A stretch of 35,125 nt of DNA. Origin: Arthrobacter sp. ISL-95. GTDB taxonomy: Bacteria; Actinomycetota; Actinomycetes; Actinomycetales; Micrococcaceae. The notes beneath the pieces were generated by a model. It saw only the letters and a program-made list of their open reading frames with translations. It was not told the DNA's origin and did not search any database. The stretch lies in assembly GCF_018613695.1 (NCBI RefSeq), contig NZ_JAGGPR010000021.1:1-35125 (forward strand). The letters run 5' to 3'. Both the position numbers and the translations under genes were made by a program. This document shows, piece by piece, positions 1 to 8,106 of the stretch; within the stretch, counting starts at the first letter, position 1, and every line of letters begins with the position of its first letter.

Positions 1-294
1 ATCTCGCACTGCGGCAGCTTCACCAATATCCTGGGTGCGAACAACCTGCCAAGCATGGTCCGCCGCGCCCCGCGAAAGCCGATCCGCGTCTGGCACCAGT
101 CCGGGACGCGCGATCTCGATATCATCTACGGCAACATCCCCATCGCAAACCACGACCTCGACGCGGCCCTGAAGTACCGCCGCTACGACTCCATGTTCGT
201 GTACGGCACCGGTGGACACAGCCTCAGGCACGCTGGCGCCGTGTTTCCCGAGACACTCAAATGGATCTTCCGAGACCAAGTTGAAGACAAATGA
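1..294 (+). CDS. Esterase of the enterochelin-esterase (Fes/esterase D) family, C-terminal fragment
   Basis: The reading frame is open from base 1, so the gene starts outside the window and only its last 97 codons are visible. The fragment carries the family's C-terminal pattern: a WHQSGxRDLD stretch, YGNIPIAN, an ALKYRxYD segment, then GTGGHSLRHAGAVFPETLKW. The histidine in GGHS is the expected catalytic histidine of the alpha/beta-hydrolase triad; the nucleophilic serine lies upstream and is not seen. Such enzymes hydrolyse esters of small acids, siderophores or sugars, and the substrate here cannot be told. The gene ends in TGA at 292-294 and is followed by about 150 bases with no recognisable gene, then a transposase scar. 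Family assignment is fairly secure, substrate unknown. Confidence 0.8.
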   Translation: MSHCGSFTNILGANNLPSMVRRAPRKPIRVWHQSGTRDLDIIYGNIPIANHDLDAALKYRRYDSMFVYGTGGHSLRHAGAVFPETLKWIFRDQVEDK

Positions 295-444
295 CCCTGG
301 ACAACCCACCGCAAGGAATGAGTAGCAAGGAAACGATGCTGCATGGATGCCTCCCAACAATGAGACCGGAGAGGGCGCTTAGTGGATGCTTAGCATCGAT
401 CAGCGCTCCCGCACAAGCTGGGGCACCGCCCCATAATGTTGGAT

Positions 445-778
445 TTAGGAACCATGCTTAGGGCGTTGCACCATGGCTGCGCCGGTGATGACGAGGACTT
501 CGATTTTCTTCCACCAGCGGCAGACGGTGCGCCAGAGCCTGGTCATTTCGGGCTGGGCGGCGTGTTCGACGAGGTCCTGTAACCGTTTCTTCGCGGCGGC
601 GTCTTCGAGTGAGCCTGTGCGCAGCAGCGCGCGGAGCTGCTCTTTGACGTTTCCATGCCGCCCGCAGCTTGCCGGTCGGATCATCGAGGTCGAAGACGTG
701 CTGGAGGCGATCGCAGCCTCTGTCGGAGAGGGTCTCGCCGGTCCAGAGCAGCAGCCGGCGGTGGCCCAGACCGTGCGA
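445..778 (-). pseudogene. Remnant of an ISL3-type transposase, C-terminal part
   Basis: Two overlapping minus-strand frames together read like the C-terminal part of an ISL3-family (COG3464) transposase. The first, from about 778, reads GHRRLLLWTGETLSDRGCDR and continues to KLRAAW. The second reads NVKEQLRALLRTGSLEDAA and continues to WRTVCRWWKKIEVLVITGA. One extra A near 660 splits them. The family's usual continuation after ITGA is absent, so the 3' end is also lost, and no upstream catalytic part is present. It is therefore an immobile scar next to the start of the catabolic island. The family call rests on remembered sequence patterns rather than a search. Confidence 0.6.
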
Positions 779-888
779 AGAAACTTACTATTCGACTCGC
801 AAATTTGTTATCCTGTAACGGTTCATCTCAGAACTGAGCACCGAAGATTGCCGACTAGGTCCCTGGTCAAAAGAGTAGGGAGCACTGC

Positions 889-1857
889 ATGTCACTGGAT
901 CCACTACAACGTAATTCCCTAGTTCTTCCTGTCGTCTGCGCCCCGATGGCGGGGGTGTCTGGGCCCGAGTTGGTGAGGGAGGCTTGCAAGTCGGGAATTA
1001 TGGGCGTTTTGCCTCGCCATAACGCCGCGGACATAACTGAGTTCGGGAACTGGCTTCGCGATATCCGCAGAGCTCTTGAAGATCATCAGGAACGATATCC
1101 TGCGGCAATCATCGGTCCTCTGGCCGTGAATTATTCCCGACGCTGGACCTCGGATGAGATGAGAGTAAATCTTGATCTCTGCGCGCGGTACGGGGTAGAA
1201 GTCATCATCAGCGCCATGGGCGATCCCACGGAACTCACTCAAACTGTGCATGGGTGGGGTGGCAAGGTCTTTCATGATGTCACGAGCATGCGTTTCGCTG
1301 AGAAGGCGATCTCTGCCGGCGTGGACGGTCTGACGTGCATTGTCGGCGGAGGGGGTGGCCACTCGGGCCTTCTCAGCCCATTCGTCTTCATTCCGCAGGT
1401 GCGGAGTATATTCGATGGAACAGTCCTTTTAGCCGGAACCGTTTCAACGGGCGCCGCGATTAGGTCCGCGGAGGTCCTCGGTGCCGACCTTGCATACCTT
1501 GGGACTCGCTTTATTGCGACTAAAGAAGCGAATGTACCCCCGGCCTATCGGCGGATGCTTGTGGAGGCAAAGTCGACCGATCTGATCTACACGACCAGCG
1601 TAACCGCCGTTCCAGCAAATTGGCTAAAGCCATCGCTCATCTCGCATGGCTTAGATCCTGAGGATCTTCCTGTCTCCTCCGGACGCGGCAATTATGATCA
1701 TCTGCCGCCCAAGAGTCGACCATGGCGTGACATCTGGAGTGCCGGCCAAGGCATTGATCTTATCTATGACACTCCTTCCGTGGCTGACTTGGTTCACCGC
1801 CTAAGTATGGAGTACCGCACTGCCTGCCAGATTCCGGAATTTGGACCGCTTCCATGA
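889..1857 (+). CDS. Nitronate monooxygenase-like FMN flavoprotein (2-nitropropane dioxygenase family)
   Basis: This 322-residue TIM-barrel flavoprotein has the family's landmarks: an N-terminal CAPMAGVSGPELVREACKSG strand, a central VDGLTCIVGGGGGHSG segment with the histidine normally near the FMN, and GADLAYLGTRFIATKEA in the C-terminal phosphate-binding part. Members oxidise alkyl nitronates using FMN and oxygen, but many 'nitronate monooxygenases' beside CoA genes act on other substrates or are enoyl reductases. The family's usual EAGGH motif is replaced by GGGGGHSG, so substrate use may differ. The ATG at 889 follows a GGGAG ribosome site at about 7 bases. It is the only full gene on the plus strand in the catabolic island and looks more AT-rich by eye than the sugar locus downstream. 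The stop is followed by about 250 bases without a recognisable gene. Confidence 0.8.
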   Translation: MSLDPLQRNSLVLPVVCAPMAGVSGPELVREACKSGIMGVLPRHNAADITEFGNWLRDIRRALEDHQERYPAAIIGPLAVNYSRRWTSDEMRVNLDLCARYGVEVIISAMGDPTELTQTVHGWGGKVFHDVTSMRFAEKAISAGVDGLTCIVGGGGGHSGLLSPFVFIPQVRSIFDGTVLLAGTVSTGAAIRSAEVLGADLAYLGTRFIATKEANVPPAYRRMLVEAKSTDLIYTTSVTAVPANWLKPSLISHGLDPEDLPVSSGRGNYDHLPPKSRPWRDIWSAGQGIDLIYDTPSVADLVHRLSMEYRTACQIPEFGPLP

Positions 1858-2114
1858 AACCCGCGACATTCCGATGCCGTTGACCCCTAGCAATTGGAGA
1901 CCGCGACGGAGCGACATATCCACCTCTTCGACTATGCCAGTTTGGTTCCGACTCCCCATTCGACAACATGGGTCTATCCGATCGCGACGGTACTCCCAAG
2001 AGGAGATTGCTCGATTCGTCGTGTCAGGCGGATCGGTAGATGTGCCAAACCCGACATCCGAGTGCAACAACTGAACCCGGGCTTGGGGCGGCCTCGTATT
2101 TTGAGAGTGACGGC

Positions 2115-2528
2115 ATGACAGAACTCAGGATTGACCGGCCTGCAGCTGGAGTACTCCGCTGCAGGCTGGATGGACCCGACACTTTGAATGCGCTGGATGA
2201 TCCGGTCAAGCGGGCACTGGTGGGACAAATTGTTCTGGCGGCTACTGAACCTGAGGTGCGGGTTCTGATGTCAACGGGTGCTGGCCGTGCGTTCTGTTCC
2301 GGTGGGGACGAACTAGTCCCTAGATTCGCATGTCTACTAAACAGCTCTAGCCTTCCGGTGGGGCAAGCTATGTCCGTCCGGCCTGGGTCAGAAACACTTG
2401 ACACGGGCAACTCGGCCTTGTTCACAAGCCGGCTCGTAGTCCCGGCTTCGTCATCGCCTGAGTTATGCGTGCATGCCACGATTCCACAGTCGCTATGGCA
2501 CCTATCCCTGCAGCAGTCCCACACTTAA
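2115..2528 (+). pseudogene. Enoyl-CoA hydratase/isomerase (crotonase) truncated after its N-terminal third
   Basis: From ATG 2115 the first 65 or so codons read as a crotonase: MTELRIDRPAAGVLRCRLDG, then LNALDDPVKRALVGQI and the oxyanion-hole motif AFCSGGDE. After GGDE (about 2313) all similarity stops and the frame runs on through unrelated sequence to TAA at 2526-2528. The acyl-CoA pocket, catalytic glutamates and C-terminal helices are missing, so the product cannot be a working hydratase. The break lies at a CTAG-containing sequence with no obvious insertion element, so it looks like a deletion or rearrangement join. A nearby intact crotonase at 11586-12347 is a different sequence. Confidence 0.65.
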
Positions 2529-2826
2529 CTTAGTGGCTTCAAATGACACACGAAAGTGGCCCCTCGGCCGGGAACGCAACGGAACCCGGCCAAGAGGCCC
2601 AATGTAACTTCGAACTAAAAGGAACGCTGCCTGTTTCAACATCCAATGAACATCATCCCCAGGACGAATCCCGAAGGGTTCGACGGACCAGCCCCTCTAC
2701 AACATCCGCTTCAACGCCGAGGAAGGCCTCTAGACAAGAACCGGATGGACAGGAGGAACATGACACGTCCGACACCTTCCACATGTTTTGTTCTATTTAC
2801 CCCGCAGAGCTCGCACGTTCTCGCTT

Positions 2827-3813
2827 TCACAAAGCAACCGCAGTCAGGGGCGGTCGTCCGAGAAGTACCTCAGCGACGTTTTTCACCGCCATGGTCCCCA
2901 TGGCGTCACGAGTCGCAGCGGCGGCGCTCCCGATATGCGGCAGAACCACAACCTGCTCCATCCGACGCAGTCGCTTATTGACCTGCGGCTCATTCTCGTG
3001 CACGTCGAGACCTGCACCTGCCAGATGGCCGCTCTCAAGGGCATCGGCGAGCGACTCCTCATCGACAAGAGGACCGCGAGCGGTGTTGATGAGATAGCTT
3101 CCCTTCCTCATCGTGGCGAGCTCCTCGGCTCCTATGAGGTGCCGGGTGTCCCGAGTCAGGGGACAATGCAAGGAGACCACGTCGCTGCAAGCGAGGAGCT
3201 GTTCGAGATTTACCGCCTCAACCCCGAGCCTAACGGCCTCCTGCGAAGTGGCTCGGCTGCCGGTGGCGAGGATATTCATGCCGAAGGCATGAGCACGACG
3301 CGCTGTTGCCATCCCGATGCGTCCGAGGCCGACTATACCCAAGGTGGCACCGCCGCTGAGGTCGAGACCCACGAAACTTTGCGGGCCCCAGATCCACGGC
3401 CGTCCTGTGCGCACAAACCTGTCCGCTTCGACCACCCGTCTCGCGGTCGAGAGGATCAGCGCGAGTGTCAGGTCGGCGGTGGCCTCGTCAAGCACCCCCG
3501 GTGTGTTGGTAACGATGACCCCTCTTCGAGCTGCGGCTTCCACGTCAATGTTGTCGAAGCCAACCGCGACATTGGCGACGACCTGGAGCTGTGGCCCTGC
3601 TGCCTCCAGCAATTGCTCGTCGATACTCTCGGTCAGCATTGCGATGATGCCTGAGGCACCTCGGGAGCCCTCGAGGAGCGACTCCCGAGATGGGGGGCCG
3701 TCAATGTCGGCATGCACTCGGAGTTCGGCAGGTATTGACTCCCGGGCGCCCCGCATGACCCGTTCGGACAGCGGACGGGTAAGGAAGACGTATGGCTCTG
3801 GCACTGCATTCAC
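2827..3813 (-). CDS. D-isomer-specific 2-hydroxyacid dehydrogenase (NAD(P)-dependent)
   Basis: The 328-residue protein interconverts a 2-oxoacid and the D-2-hydroxyacid with NAD(H) or NADP(H). It shows the Rossmann motif GIVGLGRIG at about 159-167 and the catalytic trio: Arg246 in NTARGPLVDEE, Glu275 in HENEP and His293 in PHIGSAA. Length is normal for glyoxylate/hydroxypyruvate-reductase-type members. The start is a GTG at 3813-3811, chosen because AGAGGA lies 10 bases upstream. It lies about 80 bases downstream of the SDR gene on the same strand, so the two may be cotranscribed. A 2-oxoacid would be a natural product of the citryl-CoA-lyase-like enzyme encoded further upstream, which offers one possible job; this link is inference. 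The 300 bases beyond its stop hold no recognisable gene. Confidence 0.88.
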   Translation of the reverse strand: MNAVPEPYVFLTRPLSERVMRGARESIPAELRVHADIDGPPSRESLLEGSRGASGIIAMLTESIDEQLLEAAGPQLQVVANVAVGFDNIDVEAAARRGVIVTNTPGVLDEATADLTLALILSTARRVVEADRFVRTGRPWIWGPQSFVGLDLSGGATLGIVGLGRIGMATARRAHAFGMNILATGSRATSQEAVRLGVEAVNLEQLLACSDVVSLHCPLTRDTRHLIGAEELATMRKGSYLINTARGPLVDEESLADALESGHLAGAGLDVHENEPQVNKRLRRMEQVVVLPHIGSAAAATRDAMGTMAVKNVAEVLLGRPPLTAVAL

Positions 3814-3892
3814 CTTTATTGTGTCCTCTTTCGGGGAGTTCTCTCGACAGGAAACGCGCCGCGGTTAACGCCTCGCGATCTCATGCACGCAC

Positions 3893-4798
3893 CTATGAGG
3901 GCATCTTGGGTGCGTCTGTCACAGGTTCGGAGGGAACTCCGGCCAATGCCTGTGCTACGCCAGTGACTTCCCATCGCTGCCCGTTCTCGAAGGAGTCGAC
4001 GAGGTGCCACCCCTCATACACACCGATGAAGTCGCCAACGACGCGGAACATATGGCCGGTCATGTGGCATTGGCTCGACGCCAGATAGGTCACCAGGGGT
4101 GATACGTTCCCTGGATGATAGGGATCGAAGCCATTGCGCGACTCGGCTTCGGCGAGGCGCTCGACTAGCCCGGGCGTCGCCTGGGTGGTTTGAGTCCTTG
4201 CGAACGGCGCGATGCCGTTGACCCGCACACCGATCCGTCTCAGTTCCTTCGACGCGACCTGCGTCATTGCTGCGATACCCGCCTTCGCGGCAGCGTAGTT
4301 GGTCTGCCCGATACCTGGCTGCATCCCTGCCCCCGACGAGGTGTTAATGATGGCTCGATCGGCGTCGAGCCCCAGTTTCGACTGCTCGCGCCAGTACTGC
4401 GCGGCGAAATGACTCACGGCAAACGTCCCCTTGAGATTGACGTTGATGACCGAGTCGAACTCTTCCTCCGTCATGTTGACCAGCATCCGGTCGCGAAGGA
4501 TCCCTGCATTATTGACCACGACGTGCAAGTCTCCGAAGTCCTTCACGGCCGTCTCGATCAAACGCTGCGCACCGGCCCAGTCGCTGACACTATCGGTGTT
4601 CGCTACCGCTTGCCCACCCGACGCCGTGATTTCGTCGACCACGCTCTGAGCGAGGCTTGAGCCCGAATCGGAGGTCGATCTGCCGACGTCGTTCACCACG
4701 ACCAGAGCCCCTTCTGCGGCAAACAGCAACGCGTGCTCGCGCCCGAGCCCCTGCCCCGCACCAGTAACAATCGCGACCCGACCTTCTAGAACACCCAT
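3893..4798 (-). CDS. Short-chain dehydrogenase/reductase, MFE-2 hydroxyacyl-CoA dehydrogenase-like
   Basis: A 301-residue classical SDR with the cofactor motif TGAGQGLG (12-19), NNAG (96-99), an active-site serine in NTSSGAG (about 154-155) and Tyr168/Lys172 in TNYAAAKAG. The segment ILRDRMLVNMTEEEFDSVIN and the extended C-terminus resemble the 3-hydroxyacyl-CoA dehydrogenase domain of peroxisomal-type multifunctional enzyme 2, so oxidation of a 3-hydroxyacyl-CoA is likely, though other alcohols are possible. A TTG six bases upstream is in frame, but the ATG at 4798 sits 9 bases from AGGAAGG and is preferred. Upstream lie a perfect inverted repeat (4823-4843) and a match to the island's shared palindrome (4931-4947). 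The CoA-transferase gene ends about 210 bases upstream on the same strand. Confidence 0.85.
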   Translation of the reverse strand: MGVLEGRVAIVTGAGQGLGREHALLFAAEGALVVVNDVGRSTSDSGSSLAQSVVDEITASGGQAVANTDSVSDWAGAQRLIETAVKDFGDLHVVVNNAGILRDRMLVNMTEEEFDSVINVNLKGTFAVSHFAAQYWREQSKLGLDADRAIINTSSGAGMQPGIGQTNYAAAKAGIAAMTQVASKELRRIGVRVNGIAPFARTQTTQATPGLVERLAEAESRNGFDPYHPGNVSPLVTYLASSQCHMTGHMFRVVGDFIGVYEGWHLVDSFENGQRWEVTGVAQALAGVPSEPVTDAPKMPS

Positions 4799-4822
4799 GT
4801 TCAACTACCTTCCTAGCATTAT

Positions 4823-4843
4823 GCTGCTGCACGATGCAGCAGC
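4823..4843. repeat. Perfect inverted repeat in the SDR leader
   Basis: GCTGCTGC and GCAGCAGC flank a 5-base spacer. The structure lies 25 bases upstream of the SDR start codon and just before its ribosome site, so it could form an mRNA hairpin or be a protein-binding site. It has no U-tract. Confidence 0.5.
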
Positions 4844-4930
4844 GAATCTCGTCGCACGTTCCTGCGGCGACGCACGCTGATCACCCACGCTCCGCAAATC
4901 TGGAGGCCGCTCATCGTCAGTCTCGTCAGA

Positions 4931-4947
4931 GTGCATTTCAACAACTA
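4931..4947 (-). promoter_or_regulatory. Candidate operator, partial copy of the island palindrome
   Basis: Read on the minus strand this 17-mer begins TAGTTGTTGAA, identical over 11 bases to the perfect palindrome upstream of etfB (11476-11492); the other arm is degenerate (12 of 17 positions agree overall). It lies about 130 bases upstream of the SDR start. A chance match is possible, but its promoter-proximal position and orientation match the other two copies. Confidence 0.45.
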
Positions 4948-5007
4948 TTTCTCGTGAATCCGCTACTATGTCTATGTCGACGGCGACCTTGCGATGAGGA
5001 TCAATGG

Positions 5008-6204
5008 TCAGCGGGCAGGGGTCGTTCCCGCCTCGCTGAGTGCCAGTATTTGCTCTTCGGTGTAACCGAGATCCGCGAGAATGGCGTCCGTGTCTGCTCC
5101 CAGGCGGGGGGCCGAGACGGGGCTCTGCTCGTATGGTGCGGACGTGATTGGGATGCGCACGCTCTTATACGCCTGGCCGTCGAACTCACCATCGACGAAA
5201 CAGTTGGTGCGGCTCGCCTCATCACTACGCATGACCTCACCATGGCTCAACACAGGGCCGGCCACAACGCCACTGGCGCGGAACCGGGAGGTCCACTCAT
5301 CCCTGGAACGAGTACTGAAAGCATTCTGTAACTCGGTCCTCAGTAATGCCTGATTCTGCACCCGCGCGGACACGTCGGCGAAACGCGGGTCCGCAACGAG
5401 GTCGGCCCTCTCGATGGTTGCGCACAGCAACCGCCACTGCTCCGGGAGGTACGCCGCAACCTGGACGTATCCCCGATCAGACGTCACAAACAGGTCAGTG
5501 GGATAGGCCAGCGTGCCGCCCGTGTTGCCTATTCTCGACACCTCGCCACCCGTAATGGAAGCCTCAACGAAATAGTGACCTTGGAGAAAGGCGCTCACCT
5601 GATAGAGCGAGGTACTCAGGTACTGGGGTTCACCAGTCATGTCTCTCAACCGCAGCGATGCCAGTATCCCTTGCGCGAGCGCCAGACCCGCTGCTGCGTC
5701 CACTACTTGAAAGCCAACCTTCATGGGGGAGCCATCCAGTTCCCCCGTCGCGGCCATAATCCCAGTCTCGGCCTGGACCACCGCATCGACGCCCTTACGG
5801 CTGGTCCCCGTGTCCGAGGTTCCAAAGCCGGACAATGACGCATAAACGAGGCGCGGTTGAACCTTAATGAGATCCTCGTACCCCAGGCCCAGTCGGTCCA
5901 TTGCCCCGGGACTGAAACCCTGAACAAAGATGTCGCTTCGCGCGACCAGCTCGCGCACGATCTCCCTCGCCTGAGGGTGCTTGAGGTCCATCGCCATCGA
6001 CCGCTTGTTTCGGTTGTTCGCCAAGAAGAGCGACTTCACCGAAGTACCGAGGCGCCGAGACAGCTCACCCTCGAGCTGCTCAATTTTAATGACGTCAGCC
6101 CCCATATCGCCGAGCAACATCGTCGCTGACGGCCCCGCCATCAATTGTGTCAAATCAATAACAGTCACTCCCGACAGCGGTTTGACCGTATCCGTACCCT
6201 TCAC
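5008..6204 (-). CDS. Family III CoA-transferase (CaiB/BaiF type)
   Basis: This protein of about 398 residues moves CoA from a donor thioester to a free carboxylic acid through an aspartyl intermediate. Visible signatures are the N-terminal PLSGVTVIDLTQLMAGP, GADVIKIE, NRNKRSMAMDL, VQGFSPGAMDRLGLGYE and SGFG, followed by RKGVDAVVQAETGIM, where the aspartate near residue 140 is the expected catalytic nucleophile. A long in-frame extension upstream overlaps the neighbouring lyase gene, so the GTG at 6204 is preferred: it lies 7 bases after that gene's TGA and places the conserved N-terminus correctly. The tight spacing shows one operon with the citryl-CoA-lyase-like gene, so the pair probably activates an acid as its CoA ester and then cleaves it. 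Donor and acceptor cannot be named from sequence. Confidence 0.87.
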   Translation of the reverse strand: MKGTDTVKPLSGVTVIDLTQLMAGPSATMLLGDMGADVIKIEQLEGELSRRLGTSVKSLFLANNRNKRSMAMDLKHPQAREIVRELVARSDIFVQGFSPGAMDRLGLGYEDLIKVQPRLVYASLSGFGTSDTGTSRKGVDAVVQAETGIMAATGELDGSPMKVGFQVVDAAAGLALAQGILASLRLRDMTGEPQYLSTSLYQVSAFLQGHYFVEASITGGEVSRIGNTGGTLAYPTDLFVTSDRGYVQVAAYLPEQWRLLCATIERADLVADPRFADVSARVQNQALLRTELQNAFSTRSRDEWTSRFRASGVVAGPVLSHGEVMRSDEASRTNCFVDGEFDGQAYKSVRIPITSAPYEQSPVSAPRLGADTDAILADLGYTEEQILALSEAGTTPAR

Positions 6205-6211
6205 GGCACTA

Positions 6212-7006
6212 TCACGACTCTTCTGGCAGGGCGCCAGTGTACGTGACCTGCGCGACGGGAACGTGTCGCCATGTGTTCCCCTGCTCAATCTCCTCCAGGT
6301 AATGTGCGGCGAGGCCGACAGTGCGGGGCGTCACGATAAGGGCTCGCGCCACATCCGGTTTGAGCCCAAGATCGAGAAGGAGGGCAGCAGAAGCCCCATC
6401 AATATTCGCACCGACCCTGCGCCCGATTGCCTCGGCAAGCGCGTCCTCGAGGTGGCTGAGCAAGGCGGAGTGATGGGAGAAGACACCCTCCTTCTTGGCC
6501 AATTCCAGCAGAATGGGTGTCCTGAAATCAGGATCATGCTGTGGGTGACCAAACCCGTCGAGCGGTATCCGACGCGCCCTACTGTCGGCGACCAGCTCCT
6601 TGGCCGCGTTCTGCAGCGCCTCGTCAGTTACATCGCCCTCTGCTGCGACCCGCTGAACGATTGCGCTGAGGTTGCGCGCCAGTTCCTGACCAGCACCACC
6701 CTGGATGTCTCCGAAGGTCAATGCGCCACCTGCGATGGCCGCCTGGATGGGCACACCGTACGATGCCAGAAGCCTGGCGACCGTGCTCGATGGCGCGATG
6801 CTGTGATCCATGACCGAAACGAGAAGAGCTTCAAGAACTCTCGCTTGCCCCTTGGTTGCGCGCTTGCCGGACAGGATCAAGTACGCCACCTCGGCGAACG
6901 AAGCGTTACCGATGAGCTCACTCATCCGCTCGCCTCGGACTATCACGTCGTGAGGTTCGATTTTCGCAATTGCAGTCTCCCACGAGTTGGTGTCTCTTGC
7001 AGCCAT
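6212..7006 (-). CDS. Citryl-CoA lyase-like enzyme of the citrate synthase superfamily
   Basis: At 264 residues this is a short citrate-synthase relative of the citryl-CoA lyase type, well below the roughly 370-430 residues of true citrate synthases. The three catalytic positions can be proposed: His in VMDHSIAPSS, His in GFGHPQHDPDFRTP and Asp in GANIDGASAALLLDLG. Enzymes of this type cleave a tertiary 3-hydroxyacyl-CoA such as citryl-CoA into acetyl-CoA and a 2-oxoacid, or catalyse the reverse. A GTG two codons earlier would overlap the AGGAG ribosome site, so the ATG at 7006, 5 bases after AGGAG, is chosen. It is followed immediately by the CoA-transferase gene and preceded by a candidate promoter at 7169-7196. 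The true substrate could be citrate, citramalate, methylcitrate or an alkylcitrate. Confidence 0.8.
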   Translation of the reverse strand: MAARDTNSWETAIAKIEPHDVIVRGERMSELIGNASFAEVAYLILSGKRATKGQARVLEALLVSVMDHSIAPSSTVARLLASYGVPIQAAIAGGALTFGDIQGGAGQELARNLSAIVQRVAAEGDVTDEALQNAAKELVADSRARRIPLDGFGHPQHDPDFRTPILLELAKKEGVFSHHSALLSHLEDALAEAIGRRVGANIDGASAALLLDLGLKPDVARALIVTPRTVGLAAHYLEEIEQGNTWRHVPVAQVTYTGALPEES

Positions 7007-7168
7007 TCTCACTCCTCATTGATGTTGATTTTGTGCTGGGATTCGCCGATGATCCCGCACTGCATTTACACACATTTAGTTTCATTGGCCGAGCTAAAGC
7101 CGGACCAGATCCTACAAGTCAATCGTGCCATTGTCCGGCACGTCGTCCCGACCTTCAGTACAGCTGAA

Positions 7169-7196
7169 TCTATGACGCCCTGCTTCCACTTGTCAA
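7169..7196 (-). promoter_or_regulatory. Candidate sigma-70-type promoter for the lyase/CoA-transferase operon
   Basis: On the minus strand TTGACA (7196-7191) is followed after 16 bases by CATAGA (7174-7169). It lies about 165 bases upstream of the lyase start with no gene between. The match is good by eye, but no transcript evidence exists. Confidence 0.45.
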
Positions 7197-7300
7197 GGCC
7201 TCGCATCCGCTCCCTCGAATTTGCCCGATGAGGCCGCGTCTAGAACCCTCCGGGCGCTCCTCTTCGAATGGAAGAATCGCAAAACCGGATGAGGCCGCCT

Positions 7301-7438
7301 CCGGGGAGTACCGCTCCTGATCGGCATACTTGGTCACCGAGGACCCCGTGACGCCCAGCCTGGGGCGATCTCCCGGCCCGGCAGTCCCTGGGACTCCAGC
7401 CTTCTGATGTTTTCTTGTACGGAAATGGATGCCGTCAT
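7301..7438 (-). pseudogene. Remnant of an IS21-type transposase (IstA), N-terminal part
   Basis: From ATG 7438, which has an AAAGGTGG ribosome site, the frame reads MTASISVQENIRRLESQG and LPGREIA. After a one-base shift at about 7356-7362 it continues RLGVTGSSVTKYADQERYSP. This is the helix-turn-helix N-terminus of IS21-family IstA. The catalytic domain and IstB are missing. Upstream of the start, to about 7651, the sequence contains direct and inverted GGAGCCA/GTGGCTC-like words typical of IS21 left ends, and the end may be the TGT at 7651-7649. It is a decayed insertion lying between the lyase operon and the cytochrome gene. Confidence 0.6.
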
Positions 7439-8106
7439 CTGCTTTCCACCTTTCCGCCGGATACGCTCGGCAATGGTAAGCGGCGCAAGGAAACTATCCG
7501 AGGTGGCGGGCCTGAGTCCCCACCCGGTTATCTCTATACGGGCAAGCCCCTGAAACCATGATTCGGTAACAAGCAGGCCTGATTCTTAGCGCTCTTTTGA
7601 CCTTCAACGAGCCACCAACGTGGCTCCAATTTCCGGCTGAAACGGCCTACAGATAGTCGATTACATGCAGCTGGTTATTGAAGTTCTCCGGCGAAGATTT
7701 AGATGCCGGCCCGGAGGAACGAAGCCTCCAGAATCTATTGGGCCCGACCGACCCCGCTCCTGGCCTCGGGGCCGTAAGGTTTGAACGGCACGATTCGCAT
7801 GGCGAAGTCGCGGGCGGATCAGCAGACCAAGACCAGCACAAGCAACGGCCGGGTATTGCCTGCATCAACGGGTATGCGGACGCCGCGGAAACCACATGTT
7901 GCACTGCACTTGATCCCCGGGGATCGAAAGAGATCCGATGAGCCATGCGCACTCGGGCTAAATCCGGTCCATGTTCTGGCGGAACCAAGCCGCGCAACGC
8001 GACGAGCCCACAGGTTTGGCCTCGCGCCGACGCCGCCTCTACCCCACTCAGTGGACGAAGTTGCGGAATGTCACTCACGCCTGAGTCGGGAACGAGTTTG
8101 TTTAGG
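7439..8106. other. Stretch without a convincing gene
   Basis: The first 210 bases are probably the leader of the IS21-like remnant. From about 7652 to 8106 both strands have open frames of 80-140 codons, but none resembles a known protein or has a good ribosome site. A short minus-strand scrap starting MRIVPFKPYGPEARSG (from about 7801) looks protein-like but stops after about 20 codons. I see no RNA gene or promoter that I can support. Confidence 0.5.

Noticed and set aside
2683..2733. Plus-strand scrap reading PLYNIRFNAEEGL and a stop, similar to the end of nitrile hydratase beta subunits
   Set aside because: Only about a dozen residues match, no neighbouring subunit is seen, and the stretch is too short to call a gene remnant.
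5981..7231. A 416-codon plus-strand frame across the lyase and CoA-transferase genes
   Set aside because: It lies opposite two genes with clear catalytic motifs; its product is low-complexity and unlike any known protein.
7647..8078. A 143-codon minus-strand ORF after the cytochrome gene
   Set aside because: No recognisable domain, cysteine- and proline-rich composition and no ribosome site; probably chance in high-GC sequence.
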